This document shows, one piece after another, positions 49,885-58,228 of a DNA stretch of 58,525 nt (position 1 is its first letter; each line of letters begins with the position of its first letter). The DNA is from an uncultured Prevotellaceae bacterium (GTDB lineage: Bacteria; Bacteroidota; Bacteroidia; Bacteroidales; Bacteroidaceae): NCBI GenBank assembly GCA_902784755.1, contig CACZVX010000038.1:482-59006 (forward strand). Reading direction: 5' to 3'. Below the pieces are notes generated by a model. The model had not been told where the DNA came from and searched no databases. It saw nothing but the letters and a program-made list of their open reading frames with translations. A program made the position numbers and the translations under genes.

Positions 49885-51843
49885 ATGAGAAAGCTCGTCT
49901 TGTCAATAATGATATTATTCCTTACATTCGTGTCGGGAACAGTAATGGCACAGTATGGTCCTGTGGGATTCGTCAATACGAATGAGGGTATCAACGGCAT
50001 CACAGGAGGAATGGGTGGTGAGATTGTCAGGGTAAACACCCGTGAGCAGCTGGCGCATTACGCCATTGCCCCCGAACCTTATATCATTATTGTAGAAGGA
50101 CGTATGGAAGGCAATGGTCTTAACCGCAAGAAAGATATTATCGAGGTGGGCAGTAACAAGACGATTGTAGGTGTGAAAGGTGCAGAGCTGGCAGGTATCG
50201 GATTGGATATCAAAGGGAAAGAGAACATTATCATCCGTAACCTCATCATCCATCATGCTGATCCTGATGGTATCGCAGCAAGAAGTTCCCATCATATCTG
50301 GGTGGACCACTGTGACGTGTACAGCGAGGATGAGCCAGTGAAAGAGGACTGGGACGGACTGGTGGATCTGACGGTAGGTTCGAGTTATCTCACCGTGAGC
50401 TACTGTTATATTCATGATCACCATAAAGCCTGTCTGCTGAACTCAGGTACAATGCATTTCTATGATAACGGTAAGAACCGTGCCACCTATCATCATAATG
50501 CATTTATGCGTACCGACCAGCGTAATCCCCGCATCGGTTATGGTTTAGGACATGTGTTCAGTAACTATTATCAGAATATCGGCACCTATGCTATCGGCGT
50601 ACATACCCAGGCACAAGTGATGTCGGAACAGAATTATTTCGACCAGACGGTCAACCATCCCTTTGAAAATCTCTATGCACACAGTACCTACGAGGCCAGC
50701 TGCGGTTTCATGGCAGACAGGAACAGCTATTTCGGTAAGGCGCTGACACAGGATTTCAAATACCAGCTGACAGGAAGTAAGTTCTTGCCGTCGGCTTGGT
50801 ATGATTATGATTTCGCGCTGACGGAACCGAAAGAGGTGGCCGCATTGTATCCCAGTAAGATAGGTCCTGTGGAAGGATTGGAGAACGAGCCAATCCTCTG
50901 GCCGGGGAACGGTGCCACCGATATCCAATGCAACGTGTCACCAACTTTCAGTAGTATTGAGGGGATGACAAAGGCGGAGATCTATTGGGGTACTGATCCG
51001 AAACAACTGAAACGGACGGAAATGACGAAGATTTCCCTCCGTCCTTCCACCACGTATTACTGGTATGTGAAGGCCTATACGAAGAAAGGCAAGCATACCT
51101 CTCCCCTCTATCGTTTTACCACCGCGGCAGAGAAGGCGGCAAAGCCTTATCCTGTTGACGGAGAACGGAACACCCAACTGCGGGTAGCACCCACCGCTGA
51201 GTCGAAGACTTTGCCGATGAGTCTTTCCTGGCGTCCTGCAGCCATTGCGGAGTCGTATAAAGTGTATTTTGCCACGACAAAGGAAGAACTCGACCATAGT
51301 CTGATCGGGGAAACCGCTATCACCTCGTTTAATCCCGGTACTTTGCTTTATGGACAGAAGTACTATTGGCGTGTGGACGCAGTAAGGGCCGACGGCAGTA
51401 TTGTCCGTGGGGATATATGGACCTTCAGCTCACCTGCACGTTCTATTCAAGAGGGACGTACAGAGATGGAACATCTTGCACGTAGTGCCTATGCTTACTT
51501 GGAGCGTAACGTCAATACACGTTTTAAGGGATATACGGCTTCGAATGATACCGTCACCGTGGGAGAGGTAGGTCCTGGTTCGATGACGGGTATCTGGCAA
51601 GGTAACGAAGGAACCTACCAGGTAAGTGTTACTTTCTATGATGAGGCATCGGGACAGGCATGGATGGGTTTGTCGGTAAACGATAAACTTATTGATTCCT
51701 GGCGCGGTGAGCGTGTGGAGGGGTTAAAGACACATAAGGTTCCAGAAGGAGTCTCTCTGAAGCCCGGTGACCAGATACGCATAGATTTCTATACGCACCG
51801 CAGGATGAGATGCAGGATTGACTGCATGGATATTGTCAGGTAG
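49885..51843 (+). CDS. Pectate lyase (polysaccharide lyase family 1) with two FN3-like domains
   Basis: This secreted protein of about 652 residues opens MRKLVLSIMILFLTFVSGTV (signal) with processing near MAQYGPVGF. The PL1 beta-helix (about 20-330) has IIRNLIIHHADPDGIAARSS, HHIWVDHCDVYSEDEPVKED and WDGLVDLTVGSSYLTVSYCY with calcium-binding Asp residues. The catalytic Arg region is FMRTDQRNPRIGYG. Two fibronectin-III-like segments follow (about 335-530, TYYWYVKAYTKKGKHTSPLY and YYWRVDAVRADGS). A C-terminal beta domain completes the protein. It cleaves polygalacturonate by beta-elimination outside the cell. Confidence 0.88.
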   Translation: MRKLVLSIMILFLTFVSGTVMAQYGPVGFVNTNEGINGITGGMGGEIVRVNTREQLAHYAIAPEPYIIIVEGRMEGNGLNRKKDIIEVGSNKTIVGVKGAELAGIGLDIKGKENIIIRNLIIHHADPDGIAARSSHHIWVDHCDVYSEDEPVKEDWDGLVDLTVGSSYLTVSYCYIHDHHKACLLNSGTMHFYDNGKNRATYHHNAFMRTDQRNPRIGYGLGHVFSNYYQNIGTYAIGVHTQAQVMSEQNYFDQTVNHPFENLYAHSTYEASCGFMADRNSYFGKALTQDFKYQLTGSKFLPSAWYDYDFALTEPKEVAALYPSKIGPVEGLENEPILWPGNGATDIQCNVSPTFSSIEGMTKAEIYWGTDPKQLKRTEMTKISLRPSTTYYWYVKAYTKKGKHTSPLYRFTTAAEKAAKPYPVDGERNTQLRVAPTAESKTLPMSLSWRPAAIAESYKVYFATTKEELDHSLIGETAITSFNPGTLLYGQKYYWRVDAVRADGSIVRGDIWTFSSPARSIQEGRTEMEHLARSAYAYLERNVNTRFKGYTASNDTVTVGEVGPGSMTGIWQGNEGTYQVSVTFYDEASGQAWMGLSVNDKLIDSWRGERVEGLKTHKVPEGVSLKPGDQIRIDFYTHRRMRCRIDCMDIVR

Positions 51844-51953
51844 CCAGGTCCTTTTTACGCATCGTATATGCCTTGATGATTCCTAACTTCCATATCCATA
51901 GGTTTTTTACATCTTGTGGATTTAAGTTTCTTTAGTTTTGTATCAGTAGTTTG

Positions 51954-52664
51954 TTATCCGTTAATGCGTTTCTTCACCCGCTCCCATGCCTTGGAACCAT
52001 TGAAGAAGCATTTGTCCATCGTATCCGTCATCTGTTCCAAACGGCTCATGGGAATAGCAAACGTGAGTTCATTGCGCCCGACCATCGGACGAACACTAAT
52101 ATCAAACATGCCCAAGTAGCAACTATGCCCACCTCGGCGATTCTCTGTCAGCAGGTTGGTGACGGTACTGTTGCACCCAGATCCCCAAACCGTCTTGACG
52201 GCATCATCCCAAGTGTTGTCGAAAAATGCCCAGTTTACAAGTCCTGCCAGCACATCAGGCGTAGCGTAGAAAAAGATGCCCTCCAAGTCGTCGAGAGATT
52301 CTATCTGGTCGATACGGGCAAAATTCAAGTATGGAGCCGGAGCCAGGGGTATCTGCATGGCTGTGATCGCTGCTGCAACGGCTTCTGGCGTACACTTGTA
52401 CTTCTCAACCTGTGAGACGAAGTGTGGCACGCGTTCGTTCAACTCACCATAGCCGGTATAGATGCTCCCACCATTACAATCAATGGTGTCGCTGGAGAAA
52501 CTGACAACATCTCCCTGTCTCACCCTCTTCATGCTCGCCATGATGCAATGGCCACGCTTGCGCACCTCTGCCATGGGCTGCTCACTATAGCCGATGGCTA
52601 TGGGCAACTCTATTTCTCCAAATGACTCCCGAAGCTTATTGATAAAGTCATGCACTCCAACCAT
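51954..52664 (-). CDS. DUF169 domain-containing protein
   Basis: This protein of about 236 residues fits DUF169: DFINKLRESFGEIELPIAIG, RGHCIMASMKRVRQGDVVSF, GELNERVPHFVSQVEKY, WGSGCNSTVTNLL and RNELTFAIPMSRLEQM. DUF169 proteins are of unknown function and often near redox or methanogenesis-type genes in other organisms. Start MVGVHDF at 52664 (a TTG nine bases upstream is less likely). Its 5' region faces the GTAAT-N3-ATTAC array about 200 bp away. Confidence 0.82.
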   Translation of the reverse strand: MVGVHDFINKLRESFGEIELPIAIGYSEQPMAEVRKRGHCIMASMKRVRQGDVVSFSSDTIDCNGGSIYTGYGELNERVPHFVSQVEKYKCTPEAVAAAITAMQIPLAPAPYLNFARIDQIESLDDLEGIFFYATPDVLAGLVNWAFFDNTWDDAVKTVWGSGCNSTVTNLLTENRRGGHSCYLGMFDISVRPMVGRNELTFAIPMSRLEQMTDTMDKCFFNGSKAWERVKKRING

Positions 52665-52861
52665 AATTTGCAATGATTAAAATTAAAATTTGTGGTTACA
52701 AAGATAGAAAATATTGATTAAATGAACACATAAAGAACACGTTCTTTTTGTCGGGCATGAAAATTTTATAAAAAATTCCCGTACATTCTGTTTGAATATG
52801 CTGAAAAGTATGGTTTATCTGCGGTAGTTTTACATTATATGACACACACTCTTTTTGTTTT

Positions 52862-52940
52862 GTAATCTGACTACATCGGCCTTGTAATCCCATTACTGCC
52901 GTTCTGTAATCTTATTACGGTTTTTCTGTAAATCCACCAC
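52862..52940. promoter_or_regulatory. Array of GTAAT-N3-ATTAC palindromes at exact 22-bp spacing
   Basis: Sites start at 52862 (GTAATCTGACTAC, imperfect), 52884 (GTAATCCCATTAC, perfect), 52906 (GTAATCTTATTAC, perfect) and a decayed one at 52928 (GTAAATCCACCAC). The exact 22-bp steps put all sites on the same face of the helix, about 55 bp upstream of the strong 52994 promoter and about 200 bp upstream of DUF169. This is a likely cooperative operator; the regulator is unidentified. The rest of 52690-52860 shows no gene. Confidence 0.6.
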
Positions 52941-52993
52941 GAATCCACCATACACAAATAGTTGGATTTGTTTTTCAATATTTCGTATAAACT

Positions 52994-53025
52994 TTTGGAA
53001 AATCCAGAAAATTTTTGTACCTTTG
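52994..53025 (+). promoter_or_regulatory. DUF6078 gene promoter
   Basis: TTTG at 52994-52997 and TACCTTTG at 53018-53025 with 20 nt between are a near-perfect Bacteroidetes promoter. The leader would be about 85 nt. Confidence 0.75.
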
Positions 53026-53118
53026 TCACTAGCATTAGAGAATGCAAACGAGGATAAGGCACGGCCGCCAGTGCGGAGTCCTGATGTTTAACTAAAAGGG
53101 CGGCAAAGATTGTTTTTT

Positions 53119-53682
53119 ATGAATTATAAATTTGATAGCTATGAAAATGCATTAGTTGACAACATCTCACCCAATGTGGTGAAAACGCCTTTAGAGAAAG
53201 GGGAAGACAGTGTCTTACCCTTGATAATTGAAACGACAAACGATATGAAAGATTTATCTGAAGAAATGATATATAATCAGATGCCTGCTCACTATCTGCT
53301 CTGCTACAACGCGGATTGCCCTAAAGGCGACAACTGTCTGCACCGGCTCGGTGCCATTCACGGCAAGCCGGCAGACAAGGTGGTGCAGGCCGTGAATCCC
53401 AAACTATGCTGCGGTGATAACTGCCCATACTACAAACCCATGAAGTCCGTTAGCATGGCCTACGGCATGACCCATCTCTATGACAAAGTGCTCGCCAAGG
53501 ACATCTCCTCCCTTCGCAACACCATCATCCAACACTTCGGCAATGGCTCCTACTACCTGCGGCGAAACGGCCGGCACCCTATCTCCCCCGAAGAGCAAGC
53601 CTGGATTCAAAACCTGTTCTGCAAATACGGCTATACCGACGCCCCGCAATTCGACAGTTATAAGTCGGAGGTCGGCTGGTAG
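53119..53682 (+). CDS. DUF6078 family protein
   Basis: This protein of about 187 residues has a cysteine-rich centre: LCYNADCPKGDNCLHRLGAI and CCGDNCPYYKPMKSVSMAYG, with seven cysteines in all that could bind a metal or cluster. It continues ISSLRNTIIQHFGNGSYYLR and ends in a WIQNLFCKYGYTDAP segment. I recall this as the Bacteroidales DUF6078 family; the role is unknown. ATG at 53119 is preferred over a TTG at 53110. It has a strong promoter and an upstream operator array, so it is probably regulated. Confidence 0.65.
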   Translation: MNYKFDSYENALVDNISPNVVKTPLEKGEDSVLPLIIETTNDMKDLSEEMIYNQMPAHYLLCYNADCPKGDNCLHRLGAIHGKPADKVVQAVNPKLCCGDNCPYYKPMKSVSMAYGMTHLYDKVLAKDISSLRNTIIQHFGNGSYYLRRNGRHPISPEEQAWIQNLFCKYGYTDAPQFDSYKSEVGW

Positions 53683-53819
53683 GCCGTGCCATGGGGTTTG
53701 AAAGCAAATGTGTAACTAAAATTACCATAGTAAGGGGCTTGTCTGAAGTGCCCCCTACCATGGTAACAACTGACGAAAGTCCTCCCACAGGAATGACTTT
53801 CAACGGTATCACGCATGTG

Positions 53820-54779
53820 TCAAATTTTAAAATTCACCCACAGCGGATAATGGTCAGACATCATATATGAGAGTTCCTGCTTCTGAAGTCCACGATTAAT
53901 AAGGGCTGTTTCCACGAAGTCGTAGTTACCTGCGCTAAGAAACTCCAACGATAGTTTTGGGCGTTTCTTCTCTGCTGTATTGAACCAGGCAATCTGGTCA
54001 TAATATTTATCCTTATTAAAAATAGATCGCGACACTTTCTGTAAATCGTCAGGAACATATAACCCCTCAGATAAGAATGTTTTGTCGAGGAAGTCACCTC
54101 GTGCTTCAATATTGAAGTCACCTAACACAATCAAATTCTGGTCGTAAGCATTAATGTCACTAGCCCAGTCGGAAAGCCATCGGGCTACACCATGAATCTC
54201 TTTTTCACGTTCTTTGGGGTCATCGCCATAGATAATATGAACGGTTACCAGAATAAAAGTCTTGTCAAGAGAACGGAAACTCACGGCATAGGGAGAGCGT
54301 ACGAACTGCTCATGGATAACTTTCTCGGGATCGTCCACCCATTCGTTGGGAATTACAATTTCTCCAGCCAGTCCCGAAAGGTTCACCCTACGGGTATCGA
54401 AAAGATAAGCCATACGCTCTAAGTTTCCCGATTTAGTTTTGTTAGTATCAGTGAGGATCATTGACCAATTATCACCCAGAATCTTTAGTGTATCACGCAA
54501 GGCTCTGAGATTTGACTTCACCTCCTGAATGGCAATTACATCGAAACGACTCAGGATCTCCGCAATACAGAAAATGGATTGCAGGTCTCTGCGAGGAGAA
54601 TCTTTCGCTTCACTCGCCCATTTGCGTGTTAGATTTCCGAAAGCACGAATATTCCAAGTGGCAATCAACAGGTTTCTGTCCAGTTCTTTCGATGGAACTT
54701 TTAGGTCCAAATCGCGTTTGAGTAATTCAAGGTTCTTAGCTACTTCCACTGGTAGCGGATCATAAATAGTATTTTCCAT
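53820..54779 (-). CDS. Endonuclease/exonuclease/phosphatase family protein
   Basis: This 319-residue protein has the EEP fold: LLIATWNIRAFGN (Asn), FDVIAIQEVKSNLRALRDTL (Glu), VTVHIIYGDDPKEREKEI, LIVLGDFNIEARGDFLDKTF (GDFN) and the C-terminal YMMSDHYPLWV (SDH). These are the metal and catalytic residues of Mg-dependent nucleases or phosphatases. No signal peptide, so it is probably intracellular. Substrate unknown. Confidence 0.85.
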   Translation of the reverse strand: MENTIYDPLPVEVAKNLELLKRDLDLKVPSKELDRNLLIATWNIRAFGNLTRKWASEAKDSPRRDLQSIFCIAEILSRFDVIAIQEVKSNLRALRDTLKILGDNWSMILTDTNKTKSGNLERMAYLFDTRRVNLSGLAGEIVIPNEWVDDPEKVIHEQFVRSPYAVSFRSLDKTFILVTVHIIYGDDPKEREKEIHGVARWLSDWASDINAYDQNLIVLGDFNIEARGDFLDKTFLSEGLYVPDDLQKVSRSIFNKDKYYDQIAWFNTAEKKRPKLSLEFLSAGNYDFVETALINRGLQKQELSYMMSDHYPLWVNFKI

Positions 54780-54976
54780 TAGTTTTATTGGGTTAAGTTA
54801 ATAATAGATGGGGGTTAAGAAGAAGCGAAGAAAAAATCCCACTCTGATTCAATCCATCTTTCCGCTACAAATATCGTCATTTTTTTTGAATTCAGCAAGA
54901 AAAGTGAGAATCAATATTATTGCAAATTCAAAGAAAAATCATCAGAAATGAAAGTGTGTGTCATTAAAAGATGTTA

Positions 54977-55006
54977 ACTCTAGAGGATTCTATACGTGAC
55001 TCTAGA
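54977..55006. repeat. Direct repeat ACTCTAGA at 22-bp spacing
   Basis: ACTCTAGA is found at 54977-54984 and 54999-55006, about 70 bp before the -7 element of the solute-binding lipoprotein gene. It could be an operator pair; the 54780-55060 region is otherwise AT-rich and gene-free. Confidence 0.4.
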
Positions 55007-55067
55007 TTATTATGGAATAATGTGAAATAATTAAAATCAAAAAAGATAGCGATTAAGAAAAAAACAT

Positions 55068-55075
55068 TATCTTTG
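55068..55075 (+). promoter_or_regulatory. Promoter -7 element for the solute-binding protein/umuC operon
   Basis: TATCTTTG fits TAnnTTTG. It coincides with the start of the longest ORF (55073), so the start at 55124 is used. Confidence 0.6.
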
Positions 55076-55123
55076 CCAACGATACCGAACTACCGTTGTG
55101 TGAACTATAAAGAACTGGTACAC

Positions 55124-55930
55124 ATGAAGAAGAAACAGAGTATCACGAGTGTTTTATGCATACTGCTGCTGAGCTTGTTCGTCTCATGTGGCAGCACAAA
55201 CAGTCCCATCCTTTCAGGCAGCCATGGACTTCTTGAAACGATAAGATCAAGAGGCTATATTATGGTAGGCGCAACTGGTGACTATCCTCCGCTGTCGTAT
55301 CTGAATCCTGAGACAGGGAGATATGAAGGTCTTGACGCTGACCTGTCAGAGACAATTGCCAAGGAGTTAGGTGTGAAAGTACGTTATACAGCTACCACTT
55401 GGCCGACTATTAACACGGATGTTCTGGACGCTGCAAGATTCGACATTGCCAACTGCGGTATAACCATTACAGAAAAGCGGCTGGAGACACTGGACATGTC
55501 TGACGGTTATCTGGAAAACGGGAAGACTATCATCTGTCGCAAGGAAGACAGCAGCCGTTTCACTTCACTTGAAGCCCTCAATCAGGAGGGTGTACGTGTG
55601 ATGGTGAACCCCGGAGGACTGAATGAGAAGTTCGCCCGTGAGAACCTTCCCAAAGCCACACTTTTCATTCATGAGCATAATGAGAAAATACCTGGCAAGA
55701 TAGCGGCAGGTGAAGCCGACCTGATGATTTGTGAGACTACGGAGGCCACTTTATACGTGAAGAGTTATCCTGTTCTTGATGCGCCCTTGATTGACAAGCC
55801 TTTCACGCATGGAGAAATCGGTGTGCTGATGCGTAAGGGAAATCCAGACCTGAAGCTGTTTATCAATAACGTGATAAAGCGGATGAAAGAGGATGGAAGG
55901 CTTCAACAGTTGAAAAAGAAGTATCTGTAA
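55124..55930 (+). CDS. Family-3 extracellular solute-binding lipoprotein
   Basis: This lipoprotein of about 268 residues has a signal MKKKQSITSVLCILLLSLFV followed by SC (lipobox). The periplasmic binding protein type 2 fold shows VGATGDYPPLSYLNPETGRY, LDADLSETIAKELGVKVRYT, FDIANCGITITEKRLETLDM and the C-terminal LFINNVIKRMKEDG. In place of an ABC transporter it is directly followed by umuC (1 bp after the stop). Related stand-alone proteins include cyclohexadienyl/arogenate dehydratase-like enzymes, so an enzymatic role in amino-acid chemistry is possible. Confidence 0.75.
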   Translation: MKKKQSITSVLCILLLSLFVSCGSTNSPILSGSHGLLETIRSRGYIMVGATGDYPPLSYLNPETGRYEGLDADLSETIAKELGVKVRYTATTWPTINTDVLDAARFDIANCGITITEKRLETLDMSDGYLENGKTIICRKEDSSRFTSLEALNQEGVRVMVNPGGLNEKFARENLPKATLFIHEHNEKIPGKIAAGEADLMICETTEATLYVKSYPVLDAPLIDKPFTHGEIGVLMRKGNPDLKLFINNVIKRMKEDGRLQQLKKKYL

Positions 55931-55931
55931 T

Positions 55932-57302
55932 ATGTACGGCATCATCGATTGTGATAATTGCTATGTAAGCTGCGAACGTGTCTTCCGTCCTGACCTGAAC
56001 GGAAAGCCTGTCGTTGTCCTGTCAAACAATGACGGCTGCGTGGTGGCCCGTTCGAACGAAGCCAAGCGCATGGGCATCAAAGCCGGAATGCCTTACTTCC
56101 AGTTGGAAGAGCAGTTTCCCAATCAAAAGATAGCCGTATTTTCTTCCAACTACGAGTTGTATGGCGAATTGACAGCGCGTGTAGTGGAAATCATCCGCAA
56201 GGAGGCACCCGCTTATTTCCGTTATAGCATTGATGAGTGTTTTGTCTATCTCGATGGCGCGGAACCGAAGGAGCAGCGAGAACAGAATGGAACTTGTTCC
56301 AACTTTGTAGAGTCGCGTCTGAGGAAGAACGAAGATCAACATCTGGACTTGAAAGCCTGGGGCGAGAATCTTCACAAGAAGATTAAGCAGAGCGTGGGAA
56401 TGCCCGTCAGCATTGGACTTGCTCCCAACAAGACACTTGCGAAGATTGCCAGCAACTTCGCCAAGAAGTATCAGGGCTACCGTCACTGTTGTATAATAAA
56501 TACTGACGAGAAGCGTATCAAGGCCTTGAAGCTCTACCCCATCGAAGAAGTATGGGGCATCGGTCGCCGCTATGCCACCAAGCTGCAAAGCCTGGGCATC
56601 ACAACCGCTTACGACTTTGCCAGCCATCATGTAGAATGGCTAAGGGCCATGTTCCACAACATCGTCATAGAGCGCACATGGAGGGAGCTGAATGGAGAAG
56701 ACTGCGTTCCCAATGAGGAACTGACGAAGAAGAAGAGCATCTGCACCAGCCGGAGCTTCAACGGCATGGTCACCGACTTCGAGACACTGCACACCCATGT
56801 CGCCAATTATGCCGCCCGCTGTGCAGAGAAACTGCGCCAGCAAGAAACAGTGGCCTCCGTTGTGGGCGTTTTCATCCACACCAACCCCTTCCGTGAAGAC
56901 CTTCAGCAATACTACAATTTTCAGGAGCAGCGGCTCGTGGTGCCCTCCTCCTCTACCATCACCATCTCCAAGGCAGCCACGGAAGCACTTAAAAAGATCT
57001 ACCGTCCCGGCTTACACTACAAGAAGGCAGGTGTCATCGTCATGGGCATAGGTCCCAAGAGTCCCCTTCAGCCCGATCTCTTCGATTTCAATGCAGAACA
57101 GTTTGAGAAAATGAAACGTCTTGATGCCATCATCGACCGCATCAACAAGGTCAATGGTACTGAGACCATTGTTCTTGGCAGTCAGCAATACACTCAAAAA
57201 GATGGTAAAGGAAAGGCTAACGTCTTTGCCAATGCCATCAAGCATGATTTCAAAAGTAAGAACCCAACGACTCGTTGGAGTGATATTATTCAGTTAAAAT
57301 AA
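55932..57302 (+). CDS. Y-family DNA polymerase, UmuC-like
   Basis: This 456-residue translesion polymerase has GIIDCDNCYVSCERVFRPDL (catalytic Asp6), NDGCVVARSNEAKRMGI, RYSIDECFVYLDG (Asp/Glu 101-102), PVSIGLAPNKTLAKIASNFA and WGIGRRYATKLQSLGI (thumb). A segment of about 28 residues (110-137, EPKEQREQNG...NEDQH) lies between the catalytic strand and the next helix and looks longer than usual for the family. No umuD/lexA-like partner is adjacent. It starts 1 bp after the lipoprotein gene stops. Confidence 0.9.
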   Translation: MYGIIDCDNCYVSCERVFRPDLNGKPVVVLSNNDGCVVARSNEAKRMGIKAGMPYFQLEEQFPNQKIAVFSSNYELYGELTARVVEIIRKEAPAYFRYSIDECFVYLDGAEPKEQREQNGTCSNFVESRLRKNEDQHLDLKAWGENLHKKIKQSVGMPVSIGLAPNKTLAKIASNFAKKYQGYRHCCIINTDEKRIKALKLYPIEEVWGIGRRYATKLQSLGITTAYDFASHHVEWLRAMFHNIVIERTWRELNGEDCVPNEELTKKKSICTSRSFNGMVTDFETLHTHVANYAARCAEKLRQQETVASVVGVFIHTNPFREDLQQYYNFQEQRLVVPSSSTITISKAATEALKKIYRPGLHYKKAGVIVMGIGPKSPLQPDLFDFNAEQFEKMKRLDAIIDRINKVNGTETIVLGSQQYTQKDGKGKANVFANAIKHDFKSKNPTTRWSDIIQLK

Positions 57303-57382
57303 GGGAAAGAAAAGAAAGGGTAAAGCCATTCATCTGGTTCAAGAACAGATACCTGAACTTTGAGAAATTATAATTGAAGTAT

Positions 57383-57781
57383 ATGGCAAAGCGAGAGTAC
57401 ATACAGGCCAACAAGGATTGGCTGGAGGCAAAAGCCAAGGAGGAAGGCGTGAAGGCTCTTCCAAAGGGAATTTACTATAAGGTGTTGGCAGAGGGTAATG
57501 TCCAGAGTGCCAGGCCGAGCGTAAGAAGCGTCGTCACGGCTCACTACACGGGCAAGACCATCGACGGCAAGACACTCGACAGTAGCCAAGGCGGCGTGCC
57601 CTTGGCTTGTAGGCTCTGTGACCTCATCGATGGTTGGATCATCGCCATGCAGCAGATGCACATCGGTGACAAATGGGAGGTTTATATCCCTGCCGAAATG
57701 GGCTACGGGAAATTCTCTCAGCCGGGCATCCCTGGCGGTTCAACGCTGATATTTGAAATCGAATTATTAGGTATATCATGA
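57383..57781 (+). CDS. FKBP-type peptidyl-prolyl cis-trans isomerase
   Basis: This protein of about 132 residues has a short coiled N-terminus (REYIQANKDWLEAKAKEEGV) and an FKBP core: VTAHYTGKTIDGKTLDSSQG, LIDGWIIAMQQMHIGDKWEV, YIPAEMGYGKF and GGSTLIFEIELLGI. These hold the usual FKBP aromatic pocket residues. It catalyses prolyl isomerisation, helping folding; there is no signal peptide. ATG at 57383 is preferred over TTG at 57374. Its stop overlaps the next gene's start (ATGA). Confidence 0.92.
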   Translation: MAKREYIQANKDWLEAKAKEEGVKALPKGIYYKVLAEGNVQSARPSVRSVVTAHYTGKTIDGKTLDSSQGGVPLACRLCDLIDGWIIAMQQMHIGDKWEVYIPAEMGYGKFSQPGIPGGSTLIFEIELLGIS

Positions 57782-58202
57782 CATTACGGGAACTAATAAC
57801 ATCCGTGAATGCTGATGAATATGAGGATTCTGCGCTATTCCAGCAACTGCTGAAAGTGAAGCCGGAATATGGCTCCAGCAGAAGGATTGCCGTAAAGAAA
57901 CAAAACGGGGAAATCGCCGTTTCGAATGTGCATGTAGGTTCATTGGGCGACATCATCACCTACCCTATCGATGTGGATTCAGACCTGCAGGTAAACAAGG
58001 AGCAGTTGCTCGATGCTATTCTCAAAGAGATTTCAACTCATGGATTCGACGAATCGATGTGGATTCAGACCTGCAGGTAAACAAGGAGCAGTTGCTCGAT
58101 GCTATTCTCAAAGAGATTTCAACTCATGGATTCGACGAGGAAGAACAGGCAGAGCTCTGGAATGACATGACGAATATTCAGAAAGCAAAGATTATCAGAT
58201 AG
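57778..58202 (+). pseudogene. Unrecognised small protein gene broken by an 86-bp tandem duplication
   Basis: The frame starts MTLRELITSVNADEYEDSAL, in translational overlap with the FKBP gene. It reads through KVKPEYGSSRRIAVKKQNGE and LQVNKEQLLDAILKEISTHG, then is thrown out of frame by the second copy of the 86-bp repeat and stops at 58080. Removing one copy gives ...STHGFDEEEQAELWNDMTNI and QKAKIIR with TAG at 58200-58202, a protein of about 112 residues. I do not recognise the family. The ORF may be functional in sibling strains. Confidence 0.85.
57967..58138 (+). repeat. Perfect 86-bp tandem duplication
   Basis: 57967-58052 and 58053-58138 are identical. 86 is not a multiple of 3, so the frame is lost after the first copy. 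This is the second frame-breaking perfect tandem duplication in the window; its length is twice the 43-bp case, which may be chance. Confidence 0.95.
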
Positions 58203-58228
58203 ACTATGCAAGGCGATTTTAAGATTAT

